Source: Tretioscincus oriximinensis
Taxonomy: Eukaryota > Chordata > Lepidosauria > Squamata > Gymnophthalmidae
DNA: 64,000 nt
Assembly: GCA_022410635.1 (NCBI GenBank)
Contig: JAJVDF010000205.1
Location: forward strand, 1,004,658 to 1,068,657
Reading direction: 5' to 3'
Shown piece after piece: positions 44,189 to 57,027 of this stretch. The position numbers were made by a program, and so were the translations under genes. Under the pieces are notes generated by a model. The model ran no database searches. It saw nothing but the letters and a program-made list of their open reading frames with translations, and was not told where the DNA came from. Position 1 is the stretch's first letter. Every line of letters starts with the position of its first letter.

Positions 44189-46891
44189 CAGCCAGTTGGT
44201 CTTATGAATGATCCCTCTTAGCTTCTCTTAAAAAATAAAACAAGCAAAAATGAATTTATGGCATCCAGATTTCAAAATCAGACAGCTTGTGGAATGGGCG
44301 TGGGTGTGGTGTATTTGAAATTATGTCTCTGGAAGAAATGAAAATCAGTTGAGTACTTCGTTGCATAGTTAGCTCAATTAAAAATCTTTCCTTTTTGTGT
44401 GCACGCTTTTTCCCCCGGTTAAATAATTGCACCTTAGATAATTCACGAAGATATTCCTTTTCCTCTTCATAGAATTATAGACTATACAGTGTGCTGAGTT
44501 TGTTTGTTAAATTGGGCCATGTGCACAATGCATAGAAAGACAATAGGCCTGATGCAACCCTGCTTATCCAATCTCCACTCTTTAAAGGTGTTTAAAGATG
44601 ACCACGGGCTAAAGAAGCTCCGGCCTAGGAGGGAAACCTTTGGCTGTTCTCCAGTTTCTCCCTCACTGCCTTGAGCTCCAGAAAAAGTGTTATATGGAGA
44701 CATGAATGAGTTTTAACCCTATCCCTCCAATGCATTTCTTCACCATGGTTGTTCTAATGAGTGTGGGAAAGAAGAATTTTAGCAAATGCATCTTATAATT
44801 TCCTCTTTTTTCATGTCTATTAAAACTGCCACTTCCCTGTCCTGTTCTTAACGGAAAACTTACTCTGTCTCCTGATCAAGATGGCTGCTTAAATTACCTG
44901 GCATCTCCTTCCAGGTGCCAAGTGAATGAGCAGAAGAAATGGAGNCATAAACATCTCCCTGCTCACATTCAATACATGGCACACCTAATGCAATGTCACC
45001 TGGTGCACTTGAATTAAAATTCAGAAAGAATCTCAGACTGAAGCTCTCTGATGTTCCTGAAGATAAAAAGACACCAATAAAATCAAAACTCTGTATCAAA
45101 GTCAGCCAAATAATTTCCTCCTTTTCTGAGGATCAGCTTCAAAGTAATCAATAATTCAAATCAAATTTCAAGTCTTCAAATATCCTGTTTGTGGCTGTAC
45201 AAATTTTACTGAAGGTAAAAAGCTTTTAAAATATGGTGGTAGAACAAACTTCATGGAAAGCAAAGGTTGGTTAGATTGATCCACAGCCTNTTCCTGGAAG
45301 GACGCAATGTACTACAAGGAAAATTGTTTAGAAGTCTCTATGCAATCAAGCAGGAGTCAGCTATGAATCAGTTGAACCCAACAGGAAAAGACACACACAC
45401 ATAAAAATGCAATTGTACTACAAGTGGGAACAATGACAAAATAGAGAGAATTAGTCAAACAGTAGCAGTAACCTGAAGAATGAGATTTCTAATGCAAATA
45501 AACAATTTCTATCAAGGAAAACGATTTCGTGATCATTGTGGCAAAAAGCACATAAAAGTTTCCAGTTAGGCTAATCCAAGGCAGAGATAGAACAGAGGTC
45601 TGCCAGGCTTGTTTAAGCACAGAGGAAGAAATAGAATCCAATCTAGCAGTTTGGGATAATACATTTTTGTAAATCCATTTAAAAGAGGCTTCCCTCACAA
45701 CTTGCTGGTTCAAGCCTACTGTCAATTGCTCCTGCCCAACAAGAAATATTCCTCATGCTAATATCGGAGCCTTTGAAATGAATCAGAGCAACCCAGAAAA
45801 GCTTTGCATAATTAAATCTTAATCAACCAAGTGGGGAAAAGAGGAGAGTGGTGTCTAGAAGGAACAGGGGCATTTATATTTTCCCTATGGTCTTTTGTTT
45901 GGTCAAAGTTGATCTTCACAAGGAATAAAGTGAAAGCTTTGCTAAACACCAGTGCCCAAGCATTCACTTCACAGGGGTGGGCTAGTTTTGACCTAACTTC
46001 TCATTCTTTTACATTGAAATGTCAATTATCTCAACAGGAAAACTCATCAGAATTACCATATATAAACTAATACAACAACCATAACATCAGTAAACCAAAC
46101 ATCTGTAACACAATTTGGTTTTACAAATAATACATACACATGACATCATAAATACAGATAAGAATTTATAAATCTAGATTATGGGTGGTAAGCCATGGAA
46201 TTCTGACTGAGTTACATGCACACTAGTAAAAGTTTCATGCAGTCATTTGCAGGAATAATGCAGTGAAGAAATCTTCAGAGCAATCAGCTGTAAATATCTC
46301 CTCTGCCAGTGATTGAGCAAGGTGTTATGAACACCCAATTAGATTCTAAGACGCACGCTAACCGTCCTCCACAACAACCAGACAGTTAAAGGATGGGCTG
46401 CCTTAGACCACAACGACTGTGAATCAGCTCAATGTATCAAGAATAGAAATGGCAGATCTGATCTTTTCCCTAGACAAAATAATGATTTCATCAGTGTTCT
46501 TCCTAGAAGCAGGATCCTGTTCACACAACAACACCCACCCAAAGGTTCATCTTGGGACGCGTGCCTGAAGCAGCTCTTTATGCTGTAAATCAGAATGGTT
46601 TGCCTTGCCTTTGTTTGTTTATGCAATTTTAGCCACTTGGTCCATTTGCCCAAGTGCTCTGGAAAACACAGTCAAGGCTGAAAAAAAATAGGCTTTCTAT
46701 AGATCAGTGCCAGAAATAATGGATAACTTCATAGGAGGAGCTAGGGAGAAGTGTGATAGTCTGAATGCTGGTAAGACATTATCCAGGATCTTGCCAATTT
46801 AATCTAATGGATTCAGGATTTAAATTTGCCTAGATTCCCCTTTTTGTTTAGTAGCATGACACTTTGGGTGGAGGCAGCAAGGGGTGAAAAA
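44189..46891. other. No gene seen
   Basis: 2.7 kb without recognisable coding sequence or repeat. Short ORFs on both strands overlap and lack motifs. Confidence 0.45.
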
Positions 46892-46970
46892 TATACTGCT
46901 CAAAACAATTAAGGGAGCACTTAGTCTTACACTGTTATGCTGTGTTCCCTTAATTGTTTTGAGCAGTATA
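46892..46970. mobile_element. Palindromic Tc1/mariner-like MITE (79 bp)
   Basis: Arms TATACTGCTCAAAACAATTA... and the complement ...taattgttttgagcagtata match over about 30 bp, differing by one substitution (gggagcac against gggaacac). The 19-nt centre is unpaired. TA-terminated, fitting TA target duplication. Confidence 0.88.
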
Positions 46971-49900
46971 TAAGGTAAAGATTTTTGTGTTTCCAAGTTT
47001 ATATTGTTAGAAGTGCACGTTCATCATTGCAAATAGGGTTATTCCTATTCTGAAGTTCGAATGAAGGTTAATAAGAATCATAGACAAATGAAAAGGTTAG
47101 AATGCTTTAAGCTTTGATGAAAGTGGCTTCTGGCCTTCCCTGGCAAATTGGCAGAGTTCCAGAGTAGTTGTTTGTATGGTGTTGCAACAAACGAAACAGC
47201 TTTTTAATTACCTCTCCATTGCTACATTGAGTGCTACTTCCAACTGATTAGCAAACACTCGGAAATACATTGGCACTCCAGGCACTAGAGAACAGAGGAG
47301 CAAAAAATCAGCTTATAATATTATCCTTGTGAAGTTATTACTGATTTTTTTCCAAAGTCACCCTACTGTGTTCTTTTACTTTTTAAATAGTTCCTAAATA
47401 TTTCTTGAAAAAATATAGTTGCGTTGTATATGCCAGGATATCCTTTATGAGGCAAAATAATTTGTAGATTCTTCAGCTTTCTTAAATAGCTTTTGAAGGA
47501 ATATGACTTGTTTATATATATACTGACATCAAGGCCCTTTCTGCACAGACACCTGCTGTCCACATGTTAATGGCAGCTCCTATTCCAAAATATAATCTGG
47601 AACAAAGCCCAGTTCAGACAGGGCTAAGAATTCTTTCGTCATGCAAGTTTTTTTTCATTTTGTAAGAATCTGTGATATATGCAGGGCTTTTGTACAATAC
47701 CTTCAACCATTTGTACAGTTTGTAGAAGATCTCCCTTGACTCTTCAGACTGGGATTGATTGTACATTTAACTTTGAGGTATGGTTGCCACAGCTCATTTT
47801 TGGCCAATGAAAATCTTTTTTTGACTTTTGAGTGGAGGTTTTTTCATGTCCCAGAGTTCAGTAGAACATGAACTCAGTGAGCAAGGGCTTCTGATCCAGA
47901 CCCAACTCACTTCAATCACCTCATCTCTGTGATAAACCAAGTATGTGTGTGTACATAGTGTGTACGCTATGTGCGGGTTGGACAAGTTAGACTGGAACAA
48001 GAAGACCAAGCTTTCTTTGGAACTCTTCCTCGTGCCACTAGACTGACTGTAGTTTCCTTTTAAGCATTCCACAAAAAGCAAGTTAAAGGTGAAGGTAGGG
48101 AAACAGCTCAACCGTCTGAGGAATGGTGGCGCAAGCAGCGCACATGCCAAGCTCCTGCCAATCATCAGGACTATTCCCCAGCGCATGTACAGAAAGAATT
48201 TATATCTAAACAATGAGCCACCATCAAATTTTGGAGTATTAGGGTCATTGGTCATAGAGCAAATCTAAGGGTGTATCCAGGCAGATGCCATTTGTAGCAC
48301 TATTTCTTTCTATAGCTCTAAATAGATTTATCCCTTCATTGATGGCCATTCAGATGCACAAAGTACTTGTCTATGTCTGTGAATTTGCCCACATTTCCCA
48401 GGAAACCGATAAATCCCTCAGGGGAATTCAAGGATCCTCATTTTTAAACTTGCCTGAGTGTTGTGAACCTGCAAGTGGTTTTTTACCATTTCATTATAAA
48501 CTTGACTGGAAAAGCAACTGGTTGCACTCCTAGCCTCCATTCTCACTGATATCTTGGCAGATCTTGGGAGCTCTCATAATCTACACGGCACAACATTGGC
48601 ATAAAGATTTTTTTTCTAGGAAGAAAAAATGTGCTGACAGCCCTTTTTAGCACTATCACTGCTGAATCCCTACAATTATGTGAGACAAATCCCTCATAAT
48701 CAAACTGTTCTAGCATGAAAACACACACACATGGATGTAACCTAAAGACAGTACCTTCAGTTGTTATGACCTATTGTTAATTATTATTCAAGCTCAGTAT
48801 TCTAGGCTGAATTGTAGTTATCAGCAGGTTATGAAGTCCTATCCTAAACTGCTTTTTCTGAAGCTGATGTAATTTGGCACTTAGAGCACTCCTTTCAGTT
48901 GCCAGTATCTCACATATGCCCTTGTGGCACTAAACTAGTACATTTAGTTGGTACATTTTGCAACAAACCCTCCAGTTCCGAACATCCAAAATTGCTTGCA
49001 GGTTGGGACATGATCAAATGGTGCACTTTTCCAGACCTCACAAAGCAACATCAGTTTGATTAATGAATGCATAGAAAAACACACATGGGTACATATTTTC
49101 TCATAATGTTTTGTGCTTTGTGTAGAAATCAATATTTCATGGAAATGCACAAAACTCCTTGGAAGCAGATTCGTATAGATAAATTGCATAAAGCAGTAAG
49201 GAGGCCAAATGAAACTAAAGTGAGTCATAGGAGAGCCAAGCCATCTCTTTGCCAGCTAGCTTGGCTCAACTTCAGGGTTGCCTATAGCACCGCTTTAGAG
49301 CTCTTTTTATAGCAATTGACAAATTCTAGTTGCACTGAAACTTGTTGTGGTATTGGTGCAACCATAATTAAGGCTGGTGCTCAATCCATTTCCATGCTGA
49401 AGATGAACACAATGAACTATTAATATCCAATCTCTGTATCTTTGGAAGGCTGATTGCCACAGATGCAGATCAGTCACCCATTGTTCTAGAAGTTTCATGA
49501 CTTTTGAAAGTAATTTTAATGCCAAAACAAGGGATACTGGGAGGAGACCCTGCTGTGTTCCAACTCTTCATAAATAGGATTCAACTCATTCTGGTAAAAG
49601 ATGATGTTGCCTCTACAGCATTGATAGGAACAGAGGAAGGCAATGGATCAAGAAGAAGAATAAAGGTTTTTTTATTTATGCTGAACACAGGGGCGTGATC
49701 AGAAGATAGAGATGACAAGACTAGACAAGGCTGCAGCTTGGGCTCCACAATGGCTAAAAATCTGGAATAACCCAATTTTGGGCCCATGCATATGTACTCT
49801 CACATACTTTCACAATGAACCATGGAGAAAAATGCATTCCCATACATTGCTATATAATCTCATCAATTTGCACGTCTGGAAATTCCCCTGCTGTGCCTTC

Positions 49901-50366
49901 TTGTGATTGGCTTATTTTCCCTCTGATCATATGTCTTCCCATGATATTCTGCCTTCTCCTGTTATTGAGCGGTATATGAAAACTTAAGAATGGGAATACA
50001 GGAAGTTTCAAAATAATGTCTGAAATAATCAACTATCAGGATAATCAAGGACTATGGGTGTTTTTCTTGAGTAGATCACTGAAATTCCATTAGCACACGA
50101 TCTTACTATCCTCGTAGTAGGAAAATCTCATATGCTTGCAGCCTTACTTGTAAATCCCTAGCTCTAATGAAGGAGAAGCGCTGGTCACTCTCGCATTCAG
50201 GCAACAAAATGTCTTTAATTGGTCCATTTATTTTAGCATTAAAGAGAGGCTGCATCTCCATTATCCAGCAAAGGGATTTTAAGACCTCTCTGTAGTGACC
50301 TGCCTATCATTCAGACAAGTACTTGGCTTATTGATTTTGACTAATGAAAGGGATAGGCTGGATTAG
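46971..50366. other. No gene seen
   Basis: 3.4 kb of mostly unique-looking DNA. The 153-codon minus-strand frame at 47794-48255 has no domain I recognise. A piece at 47535-47640 beginning caaggccctttctgcacaga resembles the start at 60402, so it may be an old repeat. Confidence 0.45.
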
Positions 50367-50640
50367 CCCTGTCTACATCAGCAGCAATGATCTGGATCTG
50401 CCCACACTGTAGTTGAAAATTTTCACAAGCTTCATGGGCACATTACTACATCTCTGAGAGCTAGAAGAGAGATTTCAGAGCACCACTGAAATACAGCACT
50501 CAGTAAAGAATATACCTTTTACATCTCTGCATCAGGTTCAGGCTAGGCTGCTAGTAGACCCAATTAAATGGATCTACGCCATTCAGTCTAGAGTAAGATC
50601 TCCTCAATCCAGATCAGACATCTAAAGCAGACAGGGCATT
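50367..50640. repeat. Possible element with inverted ends
   Basis: attagccctgtctacatcag at the left and the complement of cattaatgccctgtctgctt at the right are similar over about 14 bp. The interior is non-coding. No clear target duplication, so tentative. Confidence 0.35.
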
Positions 50641-50779
50641 AATGAGCTAATCTGGATAAACCCTTAATCCATATTAAATGGGCTTCACAGAAACTGGTCT
50701 TTAGATGTGGCCAGTTTCCATTATTCCCAATGAAGATCACCTGCCTAAAGGTCTGAAATTAAGGTCTTCTATTTGAGAT

Positions 50780-50851
50780 ATCCAGAAACAGTTGGTGGGC
50801 AACTAGTCCTGGCTCAGTGCAGCAGGACTTCCCTTACATCTTTATAATCTA
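50780..50851 (+). repeat. Possible CR1-B tail fragment
   Basis: agttggtgggcaactagtcc, then tcagtgcagcaggacttccc and ttacatctttataatc, fit the last 70 bases of CR1-B loosely. Confidence 0.4.
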
Positions 50852-52164
50852 AAGAGATTTTAATCCATAATGGAGATGCAGGACCTATGGTTGGCTCAAT
50901 TTATTTTCAAGGACTTCTATTATAAATTTATTTCCCAAATTGTTCAAGACATGGCAACAGCAGCCAGAGATGTCCTTGTGATTTTATATATGAATTTTAT
51001 ATTCTTCAACAATTTCTGCTCGGGTTATCTGACCCTGAAACTCATTTGCTGAAAGCTCTAAGTACCTGTCCAAATATTCTATACATTAGAACACCACTGA
51101 GTTTGTTCTTAATATGCCACTTGGACTCTATTCTGTGTTGTACGGCTAGGTGCTGGATAAGGTTGTTGAATTTACTGCACCACATTAATAGCCTGTCTGG
51201 GTGGCCTTGTGGGGTTATATATTTCTGTGCACAATAAAGTTATGGGTGTTAATAGAGAGGTGTGTAAAATATTATTTNGGTGGAAAGTGTTTGGGGAGCC
51301 ACAGAAACTGCCTATCTTTTCTCTTTATTTGAATTTATATACTAATTACTGGTACTTTTGGAATTATGACATTTATATGTTACTATAAATTGCTACAGCC
51401 AAATGGGAAATGAGGAATGAAAATTGCATATTGCCTTATAGACTAGTTAACCCAGTTTCCTGTTTAAAGAATCGACCCCATCAAGCACATTGCTTCATAT
51501 ATGAACAGCCTGCTGTGGAGCTAATTGTTTGACATGACTTATCTGACATAAGTTACATATAGCAATCCTTATATGTGTATATGATGCCATGTGTAAAACC
51601 AAATTGCATAATAGATGCTTCTTTATTGGTGTTACGGTTATTGTATTAGTTTATATATGGTAAGTCTGTTGAGTTATCCTGCTGTGGTAGTTGAATGCTC
51701 TGAGGTAAAATAGTGAGAAGGCAGTTGATTGGTCAAAGCTAACACATCCACCAATCTGGGATGGATGCATGGATGGACGGACGGATAGGTAGATAGATCA
51801 TTCATCAGAAATGGGCATATGACAAGGGTGGAAAGTAATTAGGCTTGTTGGTCAGCCAAAATGGGGATACTTACTAAGGGTCAAAGCAATGACTAAGAAT
51901 AAGGTAGAGGAACTTAGTATGTTCTTTTCTACTCCAGAAAACTGCTCTGTCGTGGTTCAAAGATTGAAGAGGCAGTTAACTGCAGCTCTATGTAATGCAT
52001 GGTTTTATAGGGGTGTCACATTTTAGCAACTAGGTTATGTGTTATATGAGGGACAACTATGCTAAAGCATACACTAATAAGAATATTTGAGGGCACAAAT
52101 GTATGCCAAATATTCTGGGAACTTTTGAACTCAAAAGAATTTTAAATCTTAGTCCCTCATTAGT
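50852..52164. other. No gene seen; (GGAT)n tract
   Basis: Unique-looking. A (GGAT/GGAC)n microsatellite lies at 51764-51800. Confidence 0.5.
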
Positions 52165-52258
52165 CCCTCAGCATCTGAAGGAGTAGACATGTCTACAAAA
52201 GCTTATGCCACCCACTTTTCTCCTGTTAGTCTCAAAGTACTACTAGCCCCTTTACAAG
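52165..52258 (+). repeat. Repeat Z copy
   Basis: gcatctgaaggagtagacat and aaagcttatgccacccactt, then gttagtctcaaagtactact. Close to the copy at 56170. Confidence 0.78.
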
Positions 52259-53144
52259 ATTTTTAAAATAAGCTTTCCAGAATGTGACTATGCCATGTGG
52301 TAAAAGATATTACCACAAAGTTATGGTAATCAATACAAACAAGTGAAGAAAACAGGTGATTTATGTTATAAAAGAGGTGTAATTTGTGAATATTCTGATA
52401 GCTTTGATCTCAGTAAAAAAGAGACTCACAAGATTCCCTAAAAAGATCCTTGGGAGCTAGTGTTGTAGATTGTACCACAGGATAGATATTATTTGAAGCA
52501 GCTTCTCAGCTTCATTGTCCATGCCATGGATGGAAACACAAGGCTCAGGCATCTCCTCTTATTTGTTTGCAGGTATGTTCTTTGCCTCCAGGTTAGAGTA
52601 AATGAACATCTTCATTTATTTCTCTGAATACTCAGTCTGAAAAATGTGGTTTTGGGAAACTCTAAACTCTCATGATCCTGAGGCACAATGGATTCCTGTA
52701 GTTAAAGAACATTACAGTACAAAACAAGCAGATTTCCCTAAATTTTCAAAACTATTTAGTTTCTCCTGAAAGAAAAATAGGATTCTCCCATTCATTAATC
52801 AGAATTCTCTTGTGACATTTTGATGGTTTTGGCAGCTGATTATGAATGATGCTGAATCTGAGCAATGATAGCATGCATGCCATTCAGCCTCAGAGGCAAG
52901 AGATACATTTTCCTTAGCTGGCGCTTCCATGCTGCCTTGACAAACTTCTAAACTTTTGCCCACTCCTATTGAAGGATGTTTAATGAACAAAAGAAAGATA
53001 AGCTACTATGGCAGCTACCACCTGGTGGCAGTAAAGGGGAATGAGGGTGGCAAGTGACCACTTTCTCCGTTTCTAATAAGTCACTTCCAAGGATGTCGTA
53101 TCCCTTGGGCACTTTCTGGATGGATTTCCTTTGACCATAGGAAA
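52259..53144. other. No gene seen
   Basis: Nothing recognisable. Confidence 0.4.
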
Positions 53145-53380
53145 GCCTGTTGGAAGCCCTGCTGGACTGGGCTATCCACCCATTTAGTCCACCATCCCTC
53201 AGTAGCCAATCAACTGCTTCTGAGCATTTTCAAAGAGAAGAAGACAGCAAAAACCTTCAATTGCTCTCATCTCCTTTTAGGTATAACTTGCCTCTCTCTC
53301 CAATCTGGAGGCAATGCCTAAGCATCCATTCTAGTAACTATGAATACAGCTAGTATCCACAAATCGATCATGCAGGCACA
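53145..53380 (-). repeat. CR1-related LINE 3' UTR, third subfamily
   Basis: ggaagccctgctggactggg, agtccaccatccctcagtag, then tctctccaatctggaggcaa and cattctagtaactatgaata. Same architecture as CR1-B 3' ends but a different sequence. It shares a block with 8610-8715. Confidence 0.6.
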
Positions 53381-53453
53381 ACTATGAAGTATGACTTCAG
53401 ATAAGTGTGTTATTAAGTATGGTGAAGGAGGCAGGGAAATATCTCACCCTACC

Positions 53454-53987
53454 TAGGGTTGCCATACGCCCCGGTAAACCGGGACAATCCCGGTTTGGGG
53501 GATTAAAATATAGTCCCCGCCGGGTTTTAAGGCAAAATCCCGGCTTTTTACATTCCCCGATGCTGCATCAGGGAATGTAAAAAGGTGGGNTTTTAAAGGA
53601 AAAGCCATCAGAGCTGACGGCTGCAGCGCGTGCAACGCTTTCCAGGGTCCTGGGAGAACCCTCGGAGCGCGCCGTAGCTGCTCCTTTGCTGGAGGCGGGG
53701 TTTCGCCCTGCTCTCAGGCAAAGCCAACTCGCCTCTAGGAGAGGAGAAACACCTGGGTTTGTGACAGGAGGGCAGCTCTGTTCTCCTCTCACAAACCCAA
53801 GTGTTTTTGCTCCNCTGCTGCAGGCGAGTTGAAGGCCCTTTGCCAGAGCAGGGTGAAACCCCGCCTCCAGCAAAGGAGCAGGCAGAAGAGGTTTTGCCTG
53901 TCTCGCTACAAGTGTTCATATGTGCGCATGCGCGCGCGGGCACCCCACCCCCTCCCGGTTTTGGGTTGTCAGAATTTGGCAACCCTA
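53454..53987. mobile_element. GC-rich foldback hAT-like element
   Basis: Ends tagggttgcca and tggcaacccta are exact 11-bp complements. It is flanked by accctacc (53446-53453) and accctatc (53988-53995), a 7/8 duplication of hAT size. Inside, a long inverted repeat pairs gctcctttgctggaggcggg (about 53678) with cccgcctccagcaaaggagc (about 53861), continuing inwards over roughly 90 bp with few mismatches. The element is GC- and CpG-rich. Several overlapping ORFs in it are artefacts of composition. It contains two Ns. Confidence 0.83.
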
Positions 53988-54129
53988 ACCCTATCTCTTT
54001 TATCCGCAAGAAAACCCAGGGCTCCTGATGCACAATAAATAGCCACAGTGTTAGGAATTGTACAAGATTCCACTCTTCAGGTTATCCATTCTTGTACGAA
54101 GTACAGATTCCTTTACAGAAATGTACGAG

Positions 54130-54325
54130 AATTCCGCCAGGACTAGGAGTGACATAATTTGATGCCACTTCTGGCCCCTGCTTCCAGAAAGGGTGCCCCA
54201 GAGCCAGAAGTGACATCATAAATGATGTCACTTCCAGTCTCTGCTTCTGGGAATGGCACTCAGAGTGATGTCACTGAATTTTGCATGTATGGTTTTCAGC
54301 CTCGGGAGTCAAGAATTGCCAGCCC
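54130..54325 (-). repeat. Repeat Y copy with CRE-like palindrome
   Basis: This is an inverted copy of 30063-30240, ending gagtcaagaattgccagccc. Its centre holds perfect 13-bp arms gaagtgacatcat (54207-54219) and atgatgtcacttc (54222-54234), separated by aa. Confidence 0.7.
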
Positions 54326-56169
54326 AAATGCTTCTGGATTTTGCTAATTATATAGACGTGATACTGTAAAAATTTGAAAGGAAAATCTGAAGCAAAGCCA
54401 ACTCTTTCTGACATCTAAATGTGTATATGTGCACAAGCATAATTTATACCCCTTGTTTCAGAATCACATTGACAGTGAAGATATTACTTCTGCTCTGTTG
54501 TTCTTTTCCCAATGCACTACCTTTTAGCAAAGTTTAGTATTTGGATTGGCCTGGCTGACTCCAAATCACTGAGCCACTAAATGTCTCAAGGCATAAAAAC
54601 AAGAATGGGTAATCATCCTCTGCTCCCTGAGTTGTTACTTCTGCTTTATGGCCTGACAAAAATGGAGCGAGAGCAAATAGCAGCACTGAAAGAGATGTGC
54701 TCTTGAGTAAGTTTACAATATGCGCCAGTCCATATTGACTCAACAGGAATCCTCTCTTCTTCCGAAAAACCTGCAGGAGAGCAGGCTCCAAAGTAAAATT
54801 TCCATTGCTCCCTCCTTTCCTCCTCCTTTCACACTCTTTATATGTGAACTTCCGTTATATTTTATTTATGAACTATCAAAGCCTGAGACCATTTTTATGT
54901 AGCGTAGCAAAACCTGGGCACTTGCTTCGCTTTTTCAACCTTACACAGTCAATTACAGGCATTCTATTACAGCCGCTCACCCGTGTGCCTCTTGAAAAGT
55001 GTCAGCTGCCAAGGAACCAAGCCAGCGTAATTGAAACAATCCATCTTTTCTTGAAACCCACGGCTTGTCTCCAGCTTCTTGTATGTTGAGATAGATGGCG
55101 AGCCAGATGCTTGATAAAATGTTCCTTTCCATAGGGTTTTGAAGGCCACTTTCTGTTCTGGGAAAAGAATGCCTTCTCTGCCAGCGTTTCATCAGAGGAA
55201 TTTTTTACATGTGGCTCTTTCATTGCTTCCCCTTTCAATCTCTTTCCTATGTTGGTGTAAGTAAGCAAGGGTGAGAATGTCACTCTCTTCAAATGTATGG
55301 AAATGCAATGTGTAAAGGATAATAGCCCTATTCAGGAGTTCTGCCCTGCCTACATTTATTTTACCCATTCATTTGTTCATTTATACTTCCATCCCATTTT
55401 ATATGTGAAGGTCTTGGGTGGATGGGTGGATTATAGTGTTTGTAGATCATATATGTGAAGGAATGTGAATCGAGACACCAGTTTGTGGCTGTGTTTCTTT
55501 TCTGCAGTAAAGGTGCCTTAAATCAGGCCAGTTCCTATTATTAGCAGTGGAGACCAACTGCCCAAGGGCAAATGTCATCTGGAAAATTCTCCAGATCATT
55601 AGGAATTGCATAGATTCTGTGAAAGGATTCATGGGAAAACATAATATATGGTAGATGAGTATAGCTTAGCTTAAGCAGAACCTATAAGAAATATATATCT
55701 GATACTTGACGCACACTTTTCCATTTATAAGATGATAAGTCAATCAGCACTGATCCAACCATTTCCATCTGGAAAAAGGGAACAAAGATTCTGGAAAAAT
55801 GAGGAATTAGTCAATATAAAACCAGAAATAGGTTAGCACCTGATGTCCTTTAAGACATCGCCTTTCTGCACAGAATAAACCTGTGGCTGCCTGAACTTCT
55901 GGTCTACAGAGAATCTCAGAAGTCTTCACAGATGGATCACCTCAATGGGAACCTCACCCCTGCAGAAGCAAGTGATCCAGCTATGGCAAAAGGCTTTTCA
56001 CCAGCCTTGCTATCAACAGGTTCTCCCTAACTCTATAGCTTAGAGCAGTGCTTCTCAACTTTAGATTTTATGGACTTTGGGAAACAATCACTGGAACCAT
56101 TCCCATTTGCTGGGTGGAGAGAATGTTTCCTGCTTTTTGCATTTTACAGCCATTCTTACAGGAGGTGTG
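54326..56169. other. No gene seen
   Basis: Unique-looking sequence with overlapping chance ORFs (for example around 54800-55290). A worn L2-like stretch may lie at 55355-55440. Confidence 0.45.
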
Positions 56170-56305
56170 AAGGTTGCATCTGAAGAAGTAGACCTGTCTA
56201 CGAAAGCTTATGCCAACCACTTTTCTCAAGTTAGTCTCAAAGTGCTGCTAGCTCCTTTGCTGGACTTTCTGCTAGACTAACATGGCTATTTCTCTGAAAT
56301 CTATT
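56170..56305 (+). repeat. Repeat Z copy, longest
   Basis: The fullest copy: gcatctgaagaagtagacct, tctacgaaagcttatgccaa, ttagtctcaaagtgctgcta, ctcctttgctggactttctg, actaacatggctatttctct. Non-coding. Confidence 0.82.
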
Positions 56306-56814
56306 ATTTCTNTGTTCTGTGTGCCTTGTTGCCCCTTTACTCTGAGAGAAAACATGTGACATGATATTTTCAATCATGGTGAACATTAGAACAGAAAGCC
56401 TAGAATGCAGTCTTCATATTTCCTGAGGAATGTTTCAAGGATGCAGGAATGAATATGGGCTGTTTAAACCATAGTCCATAAAAATGATTTGTTTAAGCTT
56501 TATTTTGGGATATAGGGAAATAAGTAGCAGTGCAAATGCTCTGCTGATAATCACTTAGACTATTCGCTAGCCAAGTGTGAATCTGGCTATCTCCAGCTTT
56601 CACTGGATAATAACTACATTATCTCAAGCCAGTGTAGTGAACATTTAGGAATAATGCTGCCAGGAATAAGACTTGGGATAGGATAGAGCCGGTGCTCAAA
56701 TTTCAGTTGCACCAAATATTGGAGTCTAGCCCTTCCTCCCCCTTGCTCCTATCCATGCCTCTAATTTCTCCCTCGCTCCCTTGCCCTCTCCCATCCTCTT
56801 TCATTTGCCACTTT
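56306..56814. other. No gene seen
   Basis: Nothing recognisable. Confidence 0.4.
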
Positions 56815-56905
56815 TTTCCTTCCTTCCTTCTTTCTTTCCTTCTTCCATTCCTTCCTCCTTTCCCTTCCCTCTTTCTTTCTTCTTCCTTCCTTCTCTTCAC
56901 TGCTA
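56815..56905. repeat. Polypyrimidine (TTCC/TTTC)n tract
   Basis: A nearly pure C/T run. It makes the K/R/E-rich ORFs on the minus strand, which are not genes. Confidence 0.92.
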
Positions 56906-57027
56906 ATCTTCCTTCCCCTCTGGAGGCTGCCAAAGCTCCAAGCCCTGCCACTGATCATTATACCTTGGAATGTTGGACTCTTTGATCTGTGATTCTCTCC
57001 ACTCAACAATGATCAGGGCCTAAAGTT

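Noticed and set aside
43720..44211. 163-codon plus-strand ORF
   Set aside because: It lies in the candidate LTR, is antisense to its likely direction, crosses its edge, and has no motif.
47794..48255. 153-codon minus-strand ORF
   Set aside because: No recognisable domain, no splice or start context, and composition like the flanks. Kept only as chance.
53568..54038. Several overlapping ORFs in the GC-rich block
   Set aside because: The inverted repeat is open in many frames because of its composition, and both arms give related peptides. No motif.
56703..57009. K/R/E-rich minus-strand ORFs
   Set aside because: They translate the polypyrimidine tract.
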